Origin: Nocardioides panaciterrulae
Lineage (GTDB): Bacteria; Actinomycetota; Actinomycetes; Propionibacteriales; Nocardioidaceae
Assembly: GCF_013409645.1 (NCBI RefSeq)
Contig: NZ_JACCBG010000001.1
Span: 1,610,001 to 1,674,000 of the forward strand
Direction of reading: 5' to 3'
Length of the DNA: 64,000 nucleotides
The notes below the pieces were generated by a model, which worked only from the letters and a program-made list of their open reading frames with translations, did not search any database and was not told the DNA's origin. Of this stretch, positions 10,001 to 20,682 are shown piece by piece; the first letter of the stretch is position 1; each line of letters starts with the position of its first letter. The translations under genes and the position numbers were made by a program.

Positions 10001-10119
10001 GTCGACGGCTCGGAACCGGAAAACCACGGTCGGACAAGGGTTTCGCGGCCCGGAACAGCGGGCAGTCTGCTTGAATCCCGTCACCGACGCCGCGCTGCTT
10101 GCGGCAGCCAGGAGGATCG

Positions 10120-11124
10120 GTGTCCCGCACGCAGCCCAGCAACAGGCCCAGCAACAGGCAGGACGTCCAGTACGTCACGCTCCACGGCCACCGGCGCGCC
10201 TACGTCAAGGTGGGCGAGGGGCCGGTCGTGCTGCTGCTGCACGGCCTCGGGTGCGACCACACGACCTGGGCGCCGGTGATCGACACGCTGGCCCGCCGCT
10301 ACACCGTCATCGCCCCTGACCTGCTGGGTCACGGCCGGTCGGCCAAGCCGCGGGCCGACTACAGCGTCGGCGGCTACGCCAACGCGATGCGTGACCTGCT
10401 CACGGTCCTCGGCATCGACCGCGCGACCGTCGTCGGGCACAGCTTCGGCGGCGGCGTGGCGATGCAGTTCGCCTACCAGTTCCCCGAGCGGACCGAGCGG
10501 CTGATGCTCGTCGCCTCGGGCGGCCTGGGTCCCGAGGTGACGCCCGCGATCCGGGCGATCACCACGCCCGGCTTCCACCAGGTGATGGGCCTGCTCACGC
10601 TGCCCGGCGTACGCCACGCCGGCAAGGTCGGCCTGCGTGCCCTCTCGCACGCGCCGTGCAGCTACACCCGCGACCTCGACGAGGTCGCCGAGATCTACGA
10701 CTCCTTCAAGGACTCCTCGGCCCGGCACGCCATCCGCCACGTGGTGCGCGCCGTGGTCGACTGGCGCGGCCAGATCGTGACGATGGCCGACCGTGCCTAC
10801 CTGACCGAGGCGATGCCGATGGCTGTCGTGTGGGGGGAGCAGGACCGGGTCATCCCCGTGCGGCACGCAGGCAACGCCGGCTCGTTCGCGCCGTACGCCC
10901 GCGTCGAGGTGATCCCGAACGCCGGTCACTTCCCGCACAAGGACCACCCGCAGCGGTTCGTGCGGATCGTCAACGAGTTCATCCGCTCCACCCAGCCCGC
11001 GACCTACAGCCGGGACCGCTTCCGCCGACTGCTCCGCGACGGCCACGCCGGTGGGGCCGGTGAAGCCGCGGAAGCCGCTGAAACCGCTGAGATCGCGACA
11101 GTCACGGCGCTGCCGAGCGCTTAG
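10120..11124 (+). CDS. Alpha/beta-fold hydrolase
   Basis: A 334-residue hydrolase. The oxyanion motif HGLG, the nucleophile elbow GHSFGGG with Ser108, and the catalytic His in NAGHFPH are all visible, with the acid likely in WGEQDRVIP. The substrate cannot be told; esterases, epoxide hydrolases and C-C hydrolases share this pattern. Start GTG at 10120 is set by AGGAGG at 10110-10115. The last 30 residues are an Ala/Glu-rich tail without structure. It is divergent from fasR with a 131-base shared upstream region, so a lipid-related substrate is plausible but unproven. Confidence 0.85.
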   Translation: MSRTQPSNRPSNRQDVQYVTLHGHRRAYVKVGEGPVVLLLHGLGCDHTTWAPVIDTLARRYTVIAPDLLGHGRSAKPRADYSVGGYANAMRDLLTVLGIDRATVVGHSFGGGVAMQFAYQFPERTERLMLVASGGLGPEVTPAIRAITTPGFHQVMGLLTLPGVRHAGKVGLRALSHAPCSYTRDLDEVAEIYDSFKDSSARHAIRHVVRAVVDWRGQIVTMADRAYLTEAMPMAVVWGEQDRVIPVRHAGNAGSFAPYARVEVIPNAGHFPHKDHPQRFVRIVNEFIRSTQPATYSRDRFRRLLRDGHAGGAGEAAEAAETAEIATVTALPSA

Positions 11125-11146
11125 GTCGGGCGGCGGCTGCGCCGCA

Positions 11147-11172
11147 GGAATCCCCGGCCGGCCGGGGATTCC
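11147..11172 (+). terminator. Perfect 26-bp palindrome, terminator of the hydrolase gene
   Basis: GGAATCCCCGGCC is followed directly by its reverse complement, 22 bases after the hydrolase stop. It would fold into a strong hairpin and can act on both strands between the convergent genes. Confidence 0.75.
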
Positions 11173-11287
11173 CTCGGTTGGGGGGCGTTGCAACGGCTGA
11201 CAACCGTAGGAACGGGCCCTCCACTGGTGCGTGTGGGGCCGGTGTGGCGTGCGGCCGACCCTGCTGAGCCGGGTGGCCTGGAACATG

Positions 11288-11324
11288 AGGCAGGGCGGTG
11301 ACCGCTGCGGTCACCGCCCTGCCT
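11288..11324 (-). terminator. Terminator of aceE
   Basis: AGGCAGGGCGGTGACCG pairs perfectly over 17 bp with 11308-11324 around a CTG loop, 18 bases after the aceE stop on the minus strand. Confidence 0.8.
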
Positions 11325-11342
11325 CGTGCACGCCTCACCTCG

Positions 11343-14150
11343 TCAGGCGTCTCCGCCCTCCTGCTTGACGCCGGAGACGGCGGTCGGGTCGTCGATGCGG
11401 TACTGCGCGAACGCCTTCTCGACCTGCTCGCGGTCGATCTGGCCGGCGTCGGCCAGGGCCTGGAGCGCCTGCACGACGACGGACTGGGCGTCGATGTGGA
11501 AGAAGCGCCGGGCCGCGGGGCGGGTGTCGGCGAAGCCGAAGCCGTCGGCGCCCAGCACCCGGTAGTCGCCGGGGACCCAGCGGGCGATCTGCAGCGGCAC
11601 CGCCCGCATGTAGTCGGAGACCGCGACCACGGGGCCCTGCGCCCCGGCCAGCTTGTCGGCGACGTAGGCCGTACGCGCCGGCTCGCCCGGGTGCAGCAGG
11701 TTCCACTGCTCGGCGGCGACCGCGTCGCGGGCCAGCTCGTTCCACGAGGTCACCGACCAGGTGTCGGCCTGCACGCCCCACTCCTCGGCGAGGATGCGGA
11801 CGGCGTCGCGGACCCAGGGAAAGCCGATGCCCGAGGCCAGCAGCTGGACCCGGGGGCCCTCGCCGTCGGCGGTCGAGACCTTGTGGATGCCCTTGAGGAT
11901 GCCCTCGACGTCGACGTCCTCCGGCTCGGCCGGCTGGGAGACCGGCTCGTTGTAGACCGTGAGGTAGAAGATGACGTTCTCGCCGTCGGGGTGCTGCTCG
12001 CTCGAGCCGTACATCCGCTCGAGGCCGTTCTGCATGATGTGGCTGACCTCGTAGGCGAAGGCGGGGTCGTAGTGCACGATCGCCGGGTTGGTCGCCGCGA
12101 TCAGCGGCGAGTGCCCGTCGGCGTGCTGCAGGCCCTCACCGGTCAGCGTGGTGCGGCCGGCCGTCGCCCCGACCAGGAAGCCGCGCGCGAGCTGGTCGGC
12201 CATCGCCCAGATCGAGTCGCCGGTGCGCTGGAAGCCGAACATCGAGTAGAAGATGTAGAACGGGATCATGAACTCGCCGTGCGTGGAGTACGCCGAGCCG
12301 GCGGCCGTGGCCGAGGCCATCGCGCCCGCCTCCGAGATGCCCTCGTGCAGCATCTGGCCCTGGGTGGACTCCTTGTAGGACAGCAACAACTTCCGGTCGA
12401 CCGACTCGTAGCGCTGGCCGCCCGGGTTGTAGACCTTGGCGCTCGGGAACATCGAGTCCATGCCGAACGTGCGGTACTCGTCCGGGGCGATCGGCACGAG
12501 GCGCTGGCCGATCTCGGGGTCCTTCATCCAGTCGCGCAGCAGGCGCACGATCGCCATCGTGGTCGCGATGGAGTTCTTGCCCGAGCCCTGCTTGAGCTCC
12601 TTGTAGACCTCGTCGCCGGGGAGCTTGAGCGGCTTCGCGCGCAGCACCCGGCGCGGGATCGAGCCACCCAGGGCGTTGCGCCGCTCCTTCATGTACTCGA
12701 TCTCGGGAGCGTTCTCCCCGGGGTGGAAGAACGGCGCGGCGCCGGTCTCCTCGTAGGACCGCTCCAGGTCGCGGTCGGAGATCGGCAGGTAGAGCCGGTC
12801 CCGGAACTTCTTGACGTCGTCCTGGGTCAGCTTCTTCATCTGGTGGGTGGCGTTCTTGCCCTCGAGGGCGTCGATCGTCCAGCCCTTGATGGTCTTGGCC
12901 AGGATCACCGTCGGCTGGCCGACGTGCTTGGTGGCGGCCTCGAACGCGGCGTACACCTTGCGGTAGTCGTGGCCGCCGCGGGGCAGCTTGCGGATCTGCT
13001 CGTCGGACATGTGCTCGACCATCTTGCGCAGCCGCGGGTCGCCGCCGAAGAAGCTGTCGCGGATGTACTCGCCGGTCTCGACGGAGTAGGTCTGGAACGC
13101 GCCGTCGGGCGTGGTGTTCATCTGGTTGACCAGCACGCCGTCCACGTCGCGGGCCAGCAGGTCGTCCCACTCGCGGCCCCAGACGACCTTGATGACGTTC
13201 CAGCCGGCGCCCCGGAAGGTGGACTCCAGCTCCTGGATGATCTTGCCGTTGCCGCGCACCGGGCCGTCGAGCTGCTGCAGGTTGCAGTTGATGACCCAGG
13301 TGAGGTTGTCCAGCTCCTCGCGGGCGGCCACGCCGATCGCGCCGAGCGACTCGGGCTCGGCCATCTCGCCGTCGCCGAGGAAGGCCCAGACGCGCTGCTG
13401 GCTGGTGTCCTTGAGCCCGCGGTTCTGCAGGTAGCGGTTGAACCGCGCCTGGTAGATCGAGTTGATCCCGGTCAGCCCCATCGAGACGGTCGGGAACTCC
13501 CAGAACTCCGGCATCAGCCGGGGGTGCGGGTAGGAGGACAGCCCGGCGTGCGGGCCGTGCTGGACCTCCTGTCGGAAGCGGTAGAGCTGCTTCTCGCTCA
13601 GGCGGCCCTCGAGGAACGCGCGGGAGTAGATGCCGGGGGAGGCGTGCCCCTGGATGTAGATCTGGTCGCCGCCGCCCGGGTGGTCCTTGCCGCGGAAGAA
13701 GTGGTTGAAACCGACCTCGTAGAGGCTGGCGGAGGACTGGTACGTCGCGATGTGGCCGCCGACCTCGAGCCCCTTGCGGTTGGCGGCGGAGACCATGACC
13801 GCGGCGTTCCAGCGGATGAACGCCCGGATCCGGCGCTCGGTCTCCTCGTCGCCGGGGAACCAGGGCTCCCGCTCCGGCGGGATCGTGTTGATGTAGTCGG
13901 TGCTCCGCAGGGCAGGGACACCGACCTGGGTCTGCCGCGCTCGCTCGAGCAGGCGCAGCATGACGTACCGGGCGCGCTCACGGCCGCGCTCGCCGACCAG
14001 GGCATCGAACGACGCGATCCAGTCCTGGGTCTCGTCCGGGTCGATGTCGGGCAGCTGGGTCGGCAGTCCCTCGTGGATGACCGAGGGGATCGATGCGCTC
14101 CGGGGGTTGTCGGAGCCGGTGCCAGAAACGTTGGTGGAGTCTTCGGTCAC
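11343..14150 (-). CDS. aceE: Pyruvate dehydrogenase E1 component (homodimeric type)
   Basis: A 935-residue thiamine-diphosphate enzyme that decarboxylates pyruvate and passes the acetyl group to the lipoyl E2 subunit. Size and order of motifs fit the single-chain AceE class: [19 protein letters not shown] near the start, the cofactor motif [10 protein letters not shown] with the following [13 protein letters not shown], and [21 protein letters not shown]. Start is GTG at 14150 without an obvious ribosome-binding site. It stands alone, as in mycobacteria (Rv2241), with E2 and E3 elsewhere. It provides acetyl-CoA for the neighbouring fatty-acid operon. Confidence 0.96.
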   Translation of the reverse strand: MTEDSTNVSGTGSDNPRSASIPSVIHEGLPTQLPDIDPDETQDWIASFDALVGERGRERARYVMLRLLERARQTQVGVPALRSTDYINTIPPEREPWFPGDEETERRIRAFIRWNAAVMVSAANRKGLEVGGHIATYQSSASLYEVGFNHFFRGKDHPGGGDQIYIQGHASPGIYSRAFLEGRLSEKQLYRFRQEVQHGPHAGLSSYPHPRLMPEFWEFPTVSMGLTGINSIYQARFNRYLQNRGLKDTSQQRVWAFLGDGEMAEPESLGAIGVAAREELDNLTWVINCNLQQLDGPVRGNGKIIQELESTFRGAGWNVIKVVWGREWDDLLARDVDGVLVNQMNTTPDGAFQTYSVETGEYIRDSFFGGDPRLRKMVEHMSDEQIRKLPRGGHDYRKVYAAFEAATKHVGQPTVILAKTIKGWTIDALEGKNATHQMKKLTQDDVKKFRDRLYLPISDRDLERSYEETGAAPFFHPGENAPEIEYMKERRNALGGSIPRRVLRAKPLKLPGDEVYKELKQGSGKNSIATTMAIVRLLRDWMKDPEIGQRLVPIAPDEYRTFGMDSMFPSAKVYNPGGQRYESVDRKLLLSYKESTQGQMLHEGISEAGAMASATAAGSAYSTHGEFMIPFYIFYSMFGFQRTGDSIWAMADQLARGFLVGATAGRTTLTGEGLQHADGHSPLIAATNPAIVHYDPAFAYEVSHIMQNGLERMYGSSEQHPDGENVIFYLTVYNEPVSQPAEPEDVDVEGILKGIHKVSTADGEGPRVQLLASGIGFPWVRDAVRILAEEWGVQADTWSVTSWNELARDAVAAEQWNLLHPGEPARTAYVADKLAGAQGPVVAVSDYMRAVPLQIARWVPGDYRVLGADGFGFADTRPAARRFFHIDAQSVVVQALQALADAGQIDREQVEKAFAQYRIDDPTAVSGVKQEGGDA

Positions 14151-14183
14151 GGTCTCATCGTCGCACGACCCCTGAAGGGACCA

Positions 14184-14189
14184 AATCTA
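14184..14189 (-). promoter_or_regulatory. -10 box TAGATT of aceE
   Basis: TAGATT on the minus strand fits the actinobacterial -10 consensus and would place the transcript start about 25 bases before the aceE GTG. No clear -35 box is visible. Confidence 0.4.
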
Positions 14190-14364
14190 CCCGGCGGTAG
14201 GTCCATCAGGCGGTCCTCTCCGGAGCCCGCGGAGCCGGGCCGCGGGCACCCTCCTCCCCACCTGCTGGTCGAGACGGGTTGCGCCCCCGCGGGACTTCCG
14301 CTGGACTACTCCACACCTTGCCGCCCCGAGACGGACGGCGAACCCGACGTGACTGGAGGAACCA

Positions 14365-14808
14365 GTGAGTGCGACCGCGGGTGGCGGGTCCACCCAGACA
14401 GACGGACCTGCTGCCGGTCCTGCGGGCCGGCTGGGCTTCAAGCCCGGCATGGTCATCCAGGAGCTGGGCTGGGACAACGACACCGACGACGAGCTGCGCG
14501 TCGCCATCGAGGACAGGATCGACTCGGACATGGTCGACGGCGACTACGGCAACGTGGTCGACGCCGTCCTGCTGTGGTGGCGCGAGGACGACGGGGACCT
14601 GGTCGACGGCCTGGTCGACGCCCTGACCGACCTCGTCGGCGGCGGCGCGATCTGGTTGCTCACCCCGAAGGTGGGCCGGCCCGGTTCGGTGGATCCCGCC
14701 GACATCGCCGAGGCCGCGCCGATCGCCGGGCTCGCCCAGACGACCACCGCTGCCGTGAGCAAGGACTGGTCGGCGACCCGGCTGGTCGCCCCCAAGACGC
14801 CGGCCTGA
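14365..14808 (+). CDS. DUF3052 domain-containing protein
   Basis: A 147-residue acidic protein of the DUF3052 family, unknown function, found across actinobacteria next to aceE (Rv2239c in M. tuberculosis). The central part reads LGFKPGMVIQELGWDND, IEDRIDSDMVDGDYGNVVD and IWLLTPKVGRPGSVD, all family hallmarks. The first 22 residues are Gly/Ala/Thr-rich and probably disordered. Start GTG at 14365 follows GGAGGAACCA. No membrane segment or catalytic motif is evident. Confidence 0.88.
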   Translation: MSATAGGGSTQTDGPAAGPAGRLGFKPGMVIQELGWDNDTDDELRVAIEDRIDSDMVDGDYGNVVDAVLLWWREDDGDLVDGLVDALTDLVGGGAIWLLTPKVGRPGSVDPADIAEAAPIAGLAQTTTAAVSKDWSATRLVAPKTPA

Positions 14809-14851
14809 CCGGCGTCCGTAACGCCGGGGCAGCCGCGCAGTTAGGAGCAGC

Positions 14852-16468
14852 GTGATCCGACGAGCTCTCGGCCGCGCGGCCGCTGCCGGCACCGGCCTGA
14901 AGGTCCTGACCGAGGCCGGGGTGATCCGGCCCTACTCGCCACTGGTGCTGGCCGGCATCGCGAAGGCGCTCCGGGACTGGGGGACCGGACCAGCCGGCGG
15001 GTTCGCCGCGCTCGCCGTCCGCGCGCCGCGGCAGGTGGGGCTGGTCGACGAGCTGGGCGCGCTCACCTTCGCCGAGCTGCACCGCCGCTCCAACAGCCTG
15101 GCCCGCGGCCTGGCGGCCCGGGGCGTCTCGGAGGGCGACTCCGTGGCGGTGATGTGCCGCAACCACCGCGGCTTCGTGGACGCGACCGTCGCGATCGCCA
15201 AGCTGGGCGCGGACATCCTCTACCTCAACACCGCGTTCGCCGGCCCCCAGCTCGTCGAGGTGCTGGACCGGGAGCGGCCGGCGGCGGTCATCCACGACGA
15301 GGAGTTCACCGAGCTGCTGTCCGGCACCGAGGTGGACAACCGGGTCGTGGCCTGGGTCGACGGGGACGAGGTCGGCGACGGGGACACCGTGGAGTCGCTC
15401 ATCGAGCAGCATCCCGGCGGCGACCTGGACCCGCCCGAGCACCATTCGCGCGTGGTGATCCTGACCTCCGGCACCACCGGGACGCCCAAGGGCGCCCCGC
15501 GCAGCGAGGCCGGCATCGAGGCCGCGGTCTCGCTGCTCTCCCGGATGCCCCTGCGCCACGGGTGGCGGACCCACATCGCGGCGCCGTTGTTCCACACCTG
15601 GGGTTTCGCCCACCTGGCCATGGCGATGCTGCTCGGCTCCACGGTCGTGCTCCGCCGCAGGTTCGACCCCGAGGAGTGCCTGCGGGTCACGGAGGAGGAG
15701 CGCTGTGACTCGTTGGCGGTGATCCCGGTGATGCTGCAGCGGATGCTGGCGCTCCCGGAGGAGACGCTGGACCAGTACGACCTGGGCCGGCTCAAGGTGG
15801 TGGCGGCCTCCGGGTCCGCGCTGCCCGGAGACCTCGCCCTGTCGTGGATGGACCACTTCGGGGACAACCTCTACAACATCTACGGCTCGACGGAGGTCGC
15901 CTACGCCTCCGTCGCCACCCCCGAGGACCTGCGGGAGGCGCCGTCCTCGGCCGGGCGGCCGCCGTACGCCACGGTGGTGAGGATCCTCGACCCCCAGGGC
16001 GAGGAGGTGCCCCGGGGCGAGGCCGGGCGGATCTTCGTCGGCAACTCGCTGCTCTTCGAGGGCTACTCCGGCGGCGGCCACAAGGAGGTCGTCGACGGGC
16101 TGATGTCCAGTGGCGACGTCGGCCGGATCGGCGAGGACGGACGGCTCTACGTCGAGGGCCGCGACGACGAGATGATCGTCTCCGGGGGCGAGAACGTCTT
16201 CCCGAAGGAGGTCGAGGACTGCCTCGCCCGCCACGACGCCGTCGAGGAGGTCGCCGCCGTCGGCGTCGACGACCCGGACTACGGCAAGAGGCTCCGGGCG
16301 TACGTCGCGATCCGGGGCGGTTCGAGCGCCACCGAGGACGAGCTGAAGGACTGGGTCAAGCAGAACCTGGCCCGCTACAAGGTGCCGCGCGAGATCGTGT
16401 TCCTCGACGAGCTGCCGCGCAACGCGACCGGCAAGGTGCTCAAGAAGGACCTCGTCGAGAAGGACTGA
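14852..16468 (+). CDS. Acyl-CoA synthetase (AMP-forming)
   Basis: A 538-residue member of the ANL superfamily, which activates a carboxylic acid to acyl-AMP and then to acyl-CoA. The P-loop TSGTTGTPKG lies near residues 205-214, the YGSTE motif near 345, SGDVGRI with GRDDEMIVSGGENVFP near 420-450, and the catalytic lysine in NATGKVLKK close to the end. Substrate is unknown; the overall pattern resembles mycobacterial FadD enzymes for medium or long chains. Start GTG at 14852 follows AGGAGC. It is 43 bases from the DUF3052 gene and 48 bases before the peroxiredoxin. Confidence 0.9.
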   Translation: MIRRALGRAAAAGTGLKVLTEAGVIRPYSPLVLAGIAKALRDWGTGPAGGFAALAVRAPRQVGLVDELGALTFAELHRRSNSLARGLAARGVSEGDSVAVMCRNHRGFVDATVAIAKLGADILYLNTAFAGPQLVEVLDRERPAAVIHDEEFTELLSGTEVDNRVVAWVDGDEVGDGDTVESLIEQHPGGDLDPPEHHSRVVILTSGTTGTPKGAPRSEAGIEAAVSLLSRMPLRHGWRTHIAAPLFHTWGFAHLAMAMLLGSTVVLRRRFDPEECLRVTEEERCDSLAVIPVMLQRMLALPEETLDQYDLGRLKVVAASGSALPGDLALSWMDHFGDNLYNIYGSTEVAYASVATPEDLREAPSSAGRPPYATVVRILDPQGEEVPRGEAGRIFVGNSLLFEGYSGGGHKEVVDGLMSSGDVGRIGEDGRLYVEGRDDEMIVSGGENVFPKEVEDCLARHDAVEEVAAVGVDDPDYGKRLRAYVAIRGGSSATEDELKDWVKQNLARYKVPREIVFLDELPRNATGKVLKKDLVEKD

Positions 16469-16516
16469 CGCTCCGGTCGCCGACCCGTCGCCGGCTGGTG
16501 CAAGGATGTCGCCATC

Positions 16517-16981
16517 ATGAGCGGACTCACCCTGGGCGGCCCGGCGCCCGACTTCACCCTGCGCGACCAGTTCGGGCAGGACGTGACGCTGTCGTCCTAC
16601 CAGGGCAAGAAGGCCGTGGCGATCTTCTTCTACCCCTACGCCTTCTCGGGGGTGTGCACCGGGGAGATGGCCGGGATCCGCGACCGGCTGGCGGAGTTCA
16701 TGACCTTCGACACCGAGGTGCTGGCGATCTCCTGCGACCCGATCTACTCGCTGCGGGCGTTCGCCGACCAGGACGGGCTCAACTTCCCGCTGCTCTCCGA
16801 CTTCTGGCCGCACGGGGCGGTCGCCACGGCCTACGACGTCTTCGACGAGCGCAAGGGCTGCCCCCGGCGCTCGTCGTACGTCATCGACAAGCAGGGGCGG
16901 GTGCGGTGGTCCGTGCACAACGCCATGCCCGAGGGGCGCGACCTCGACGAGCACCTCGAGCAGCTCTTCGCGGTCGCCTGA
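16517..16981 (+). CDS. ahpE: Peroxiredoxin, AhpE type
   Basis: A 154-residue thiol peroxidase that reduces hydroperoxides. The peroxidatic Cys47 sits in PYAFSGVCTGEM, replacing the common TPVCT form; the SDFWPHGAVA motif is diagnostic for the AhpE group (Rv2238c). Two further cysteines are present (AISCDP and KGCPRR), so a resolving cysteine is possible although mycobacterial AhpE is regarded as one-Cys. Its position close to the DUF3052 gene and aceE matches mycobacteria. Confidence 0.92.
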   Translation: MSGLTLGGPAPDFTLRDQFGQDVTLSSYQGKKAVAIFFYPYAFSGVCTGEMAGIRDRLAEFMTFDTEVLAISCDPIYSLRAFADQDGLNFPLLSDFWPHGAVATAYDVFDERKGCPRRSSYVIDKQGRVRWSVHNAMPEGRDLDEHLEQLFAVA

Positions 16982-17082
16982 GACCTGGTAGCACGCGACC
17001 ACGGTCGCAGGGCTAGACCGGTCGGCGGGTCGACGGGCTTCAGGGGACAGCCCTTGAACCGCCGGGCTAGGGTTGTCCTTGT

Positions 17083-17116
17083 CGAACCGCTGGTGACCCG
17101 AGACACCAGCGGTTCG
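17083..17116 (+). terminator. Terminator after ahpE
   Basis: CGAACCGCTGGTG pairs perfectly over 13 bp with CACCAGCGGTTCG around an eight-base loop, about 100 bases after the ahpE stop, followed by a short pyrimidine/T stretch. Confidence 0.75.
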
Positions 17117-17190
17117 GCCTATTTCGGCGCCTGTCGCCTTGGCCGGCCCCGGCCCCCCGGTCCGGGGTTCGCGGCCCCGTCACCGCTCGC

Positions 17191-17196
17191 TACTCT
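17191..17196 (+). promoter_or_regulatory. Possible -10 box of tRNA-Val
   Basis: TACTCT ends 13 bases before the tRNA 5' end and matches TANNNT. No matching -35 box is visible. Confidence 0.4.
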
Positions 17197-17209
17197 GTGC
17201 GGGCTTCAC

Positions 17210-17284
17210 GGGCGTATAGCTCAGCGGTAGAGCTCTGGTCTTACAAACCAGCGGTCGGGGGTTCGATCCCCTCTGCGCCCACCA
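17210..17284 (+). tRNA. tRNA-Val (anticodon TAC)
   Basis: A full cloverleaf can be drawn: acceptor arm GGGCGTA/TGCGCCC, D arm AGCTC...GAGCT, anticodon arm CTGGT-CTTACAA-ACCAG with TAC reading GTA codons, and T arm with GTTCGATCC. The CCA end is encoded at 17282-17284. A truncated alkD starts immediately after it. Confidence 0.97.
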
Positions 17285-17285
17285 C

Positions 17286-17873
17286 CCCGCCGGCGGGGGC
17301 ACCCACGTCGAGCTCAGCGCGCTCCTGCGGCCGCTGCTCGCGGCCTACCGCCCCGCGAGCCGGGAGGAGTGGGAGGCCACCGTCCGGGCGCTGTGGGACG
17401 TAGCCTCGCACCGCGAGGAGCGGTATGCCGCCCTCGCGCTGGCCAAGCATCGGTCCGCCCGCGGATGGCTCGACGCCGCGGTGCTCCCGCTGGTCCACCA
17501 TCTCGTGGTCACCGGAGCGTGGTGGGACTACGTCGACGACGTCGCGGCGAACCTCGTCGGCCCGGCGCTCGTGGCGGACCGCGAGCGGGCGACCCCGCTG
17601 CTGCGGGCGTGGGCGAGCGACGAGGACCCCTGGGTGCGGCGGACGGTGGTGCTGTGCCAGCTGAAGAGCCGTCGGGACACCGATCTCGAGCTGCTGAGGC
17701 ACGCGGTCGAGTGCAACGTGGACGACCCGTCGTTCTGGCTGCGCAAGGCGATCGGGTGGGCCCTGCGCGAGTACGCCCGCCTCGACCCGGAGTGGGTGCG
17801 GGCCGAGGTGGCGCGCCTCGACGGCAGGATCTCCGGACTCTCCCGCCGCGAGGCGCTCAAGCGCCTCGCGTGA
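17286..17873 (+). pseudogene. alkD: 5'-truncated DNA alkylation repair protein (AlkD family)
   Basis: The frame from 17286 encodes about 195 residues of an AlkD-type HEAT-repeat DNA glycosylase: EEWEATVRALWD, HREERYAALALA, TGAWWDYVDDVA, LRKAIGWALREYARLDPEW and the closing LSRREALKRLA. The residues corresponding to the catalytic Trp/Asp (WWDYVD) and the later Trp (IGWALREY) remain. The first 35-40 residues of the family are missing: the frame runs back into the tRNA and hits a stop at 17217, with no ATG, GTG or TTG before the GTG at 17481, which has no ribosome-binding site. I therefore call it a remnant, although a 130-residue product from 17481 or use of a rare start cannot be excluded. Confidence 0.7.
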
Positions 17874-17885
17874 CCGGTCGGCGGG

Positions 17886-18968
17886 TCAGCCGGCCTGCTG
17901 GTGCCAGCGCAGCAGCGCGGTGACCGGCGCGCCGCCCATCACCCCGTGGGGGAGCACCGAGACGTCCGCGTCGGTGTGGGACGCGGCCGCCATCAGCGCG
18001 AGGTCCGCGCGCACCGGCCGCTCCGCCGGCGACGGGCCGAGCGGGAGGCCGGGGTGCGCGGCCGGGTCGAGCGACAGGTCCGCCAACGCGGCGGGGTCGA
18101 CCAGCAGCGTCTCGACCTGCCCCTGGACGAAGGCGTCGGCCACGTCGCGCACGCCCGTGGCGACCGCCTCGCCCCGGCCCATCCGCCCGCGCAGCTCGTT
18201 CACCAGGTCCAGGCGACGGGCGACGACCTCGTCCATCAGCGCCTCCCGCACGGCCTGCTGCATCGCCTCGCCGCCGCCGTCCTCGCCCCGGCTGCCGCTG
18301 TCCAGCTCCACCAGGTCCATCGGCTGGTCGCCGAGGGCCTCGCGCACCAGGGCCTTGGAGTGCGCGTCGCCGGCGAGCAGCACCAGGCGGTGCCCCTCGC
18401 GGACCCGCCGGGTGATCTCCTCGGCGACCATCCGCGCGTTCTGGGCCCAGACGTTCTCGGTGACGTTCTGGTAGCGCATCGCCGACCAGCCCCCGGCCGG
18501 GACCTTCTGGACGTACTGCGTCTCGCCCTCGATGCTGCGCTCGTCGATCGGCTCGGGGACGTCGGAGTGCATCACCGCGACGTCACCGCCCTCGTGGTCG
18601 ACCAGGGCCAGCACGAACGTGACCCGGCCGTCCACGCGCTCGACCCAGTGGGCCAGGTCCGGCAGCGGCGCCCAGGTCGCCACGGTCCGGTCGACCTGGG
18701 CGCCGACGATCTCGTCGTGCTGCACCCCTTGGGCGTTCGCGATCACGAGACGGGAGACGGGGGAGGGCCGGTGCACGAGCTCCCCGAGGTGCTCCGAGAC
18801 GGTCCGGACGACGGCGGGGTCGGCGCCCTGGGCGCCGAGCTCCTCGCAGGCGGCGCGGACCCGGAGGTCGTGCGCCCGCTCGCCGGTGTCGTCGTGGCTC
18901 ACGTCCACGAGCACGGTCGCGAACGGTCCCGGGGCGGCGTACACGGTGTGGAAGGTCGTGGAGTCCAT
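17886..18968 (-). CDS. Rv2629-like protein (bacterial release-factor-1-like family, baeRF)
   Basis: A 360-residue protein matching the actinobacterial family of M. tuberculosis Rv2629, classed with bacterial relatives of archaeal/eukaryotic release factor 1. Recognisable parts are ATVLVDVSHDDTG near the start, GGWSAMRYQNVTENVWAQNA in the middle and LLAGDAHSKALVREAL. The catalytic GGQ loop of true release factors is not seen; GGWSAMRYQ occupies a comparable place. A role in ribosome rescue or hibernation is only inferred from the fold family. It ends 12 bases from the alkD remnant, facing it. Confidence 0.75.
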   Translation of the reverse strand: MDSTTFHTVYAAPGPFATVLVDVSHDDTGERAHDLRVRAACEELGAQGADPAVVRTVSEHLGELVHRPSPVSRLVIANAQGVQHDEIVGAQVDRTVATWAPLPDLAHWVERVDGRVTFVLALVDHEGGDVAVMHSDVPEPIDERSIEGETQYVQKVPAGGWSAMRYQNVTENVWAQNARMVAEEITRRVREGHRLVLLAGDAHSKALVREALGDQPMDLVELDSGSRGEDGGGEAMQQAVREALMDEVVARRLDLVNELRGRMGRGEAVATGVRDVADAFVQGQVETLLVDPAALADLSLDPAAHPGLPLGPSPAERPVRADLALMAAASHTDADVSVLPHGVMGGAPVTALLRWHQQAG

Positions 18969-19042
18969 GGGTGCGCGTGCCCGAACGGGCCGCCGGGGAA
19001 ACGGGTCGGGCGGGCACCAACCTCGGACCGACGTGCCGCCGC

Positions 19043-19048
19043 TAGAGT
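19043..19048 (+). promoter_or_regulatory. -10 box TAGAGT of the acyl-CoA synthetase gene
   Basis: TAGAGT lies 36 bases before the start codon at 19085, giving a short leader that includes the AGGAGG site at 19074-19079. Confidence 0.5.
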
Positions 19049-19084
19049 GGCCGCGATCACAGGCGAGACGCGCAGGAGGCGCAC

Positions 19085-20629
<1,545 letters not shown>

Positions 20630-20670
20630 CGGCTGGACCGAGGGCTGGACCGGGCGGGCGGACCGCCCGG

Positions 20671-20676
20671 TAGCCT
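20671..20676 (+). promoter_or_regulatory. -10 box TAGCCT, leaderless promoter of the Nif3-like gene
   Basis: TAGCCT ends six bases before the ATG at 20683 and there is no ribosome-binding site between them. Confidence 0.55.
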
Positions 20677-20682
20677 CCGGGC

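Noticed and set aside
11298..14855. 1185-codon open frame opposite aceE
   Set aside because: Antisense frame created by the codon bias of aceE; no motifs, and it runs through a terminator hairpin.
17210..17885. Integrative element at the tRNA-Val gene
   Set aside because: No integrase, no second copy of the tRNA end and no foreign-looking genes are present in the window; only a scar is plausible.
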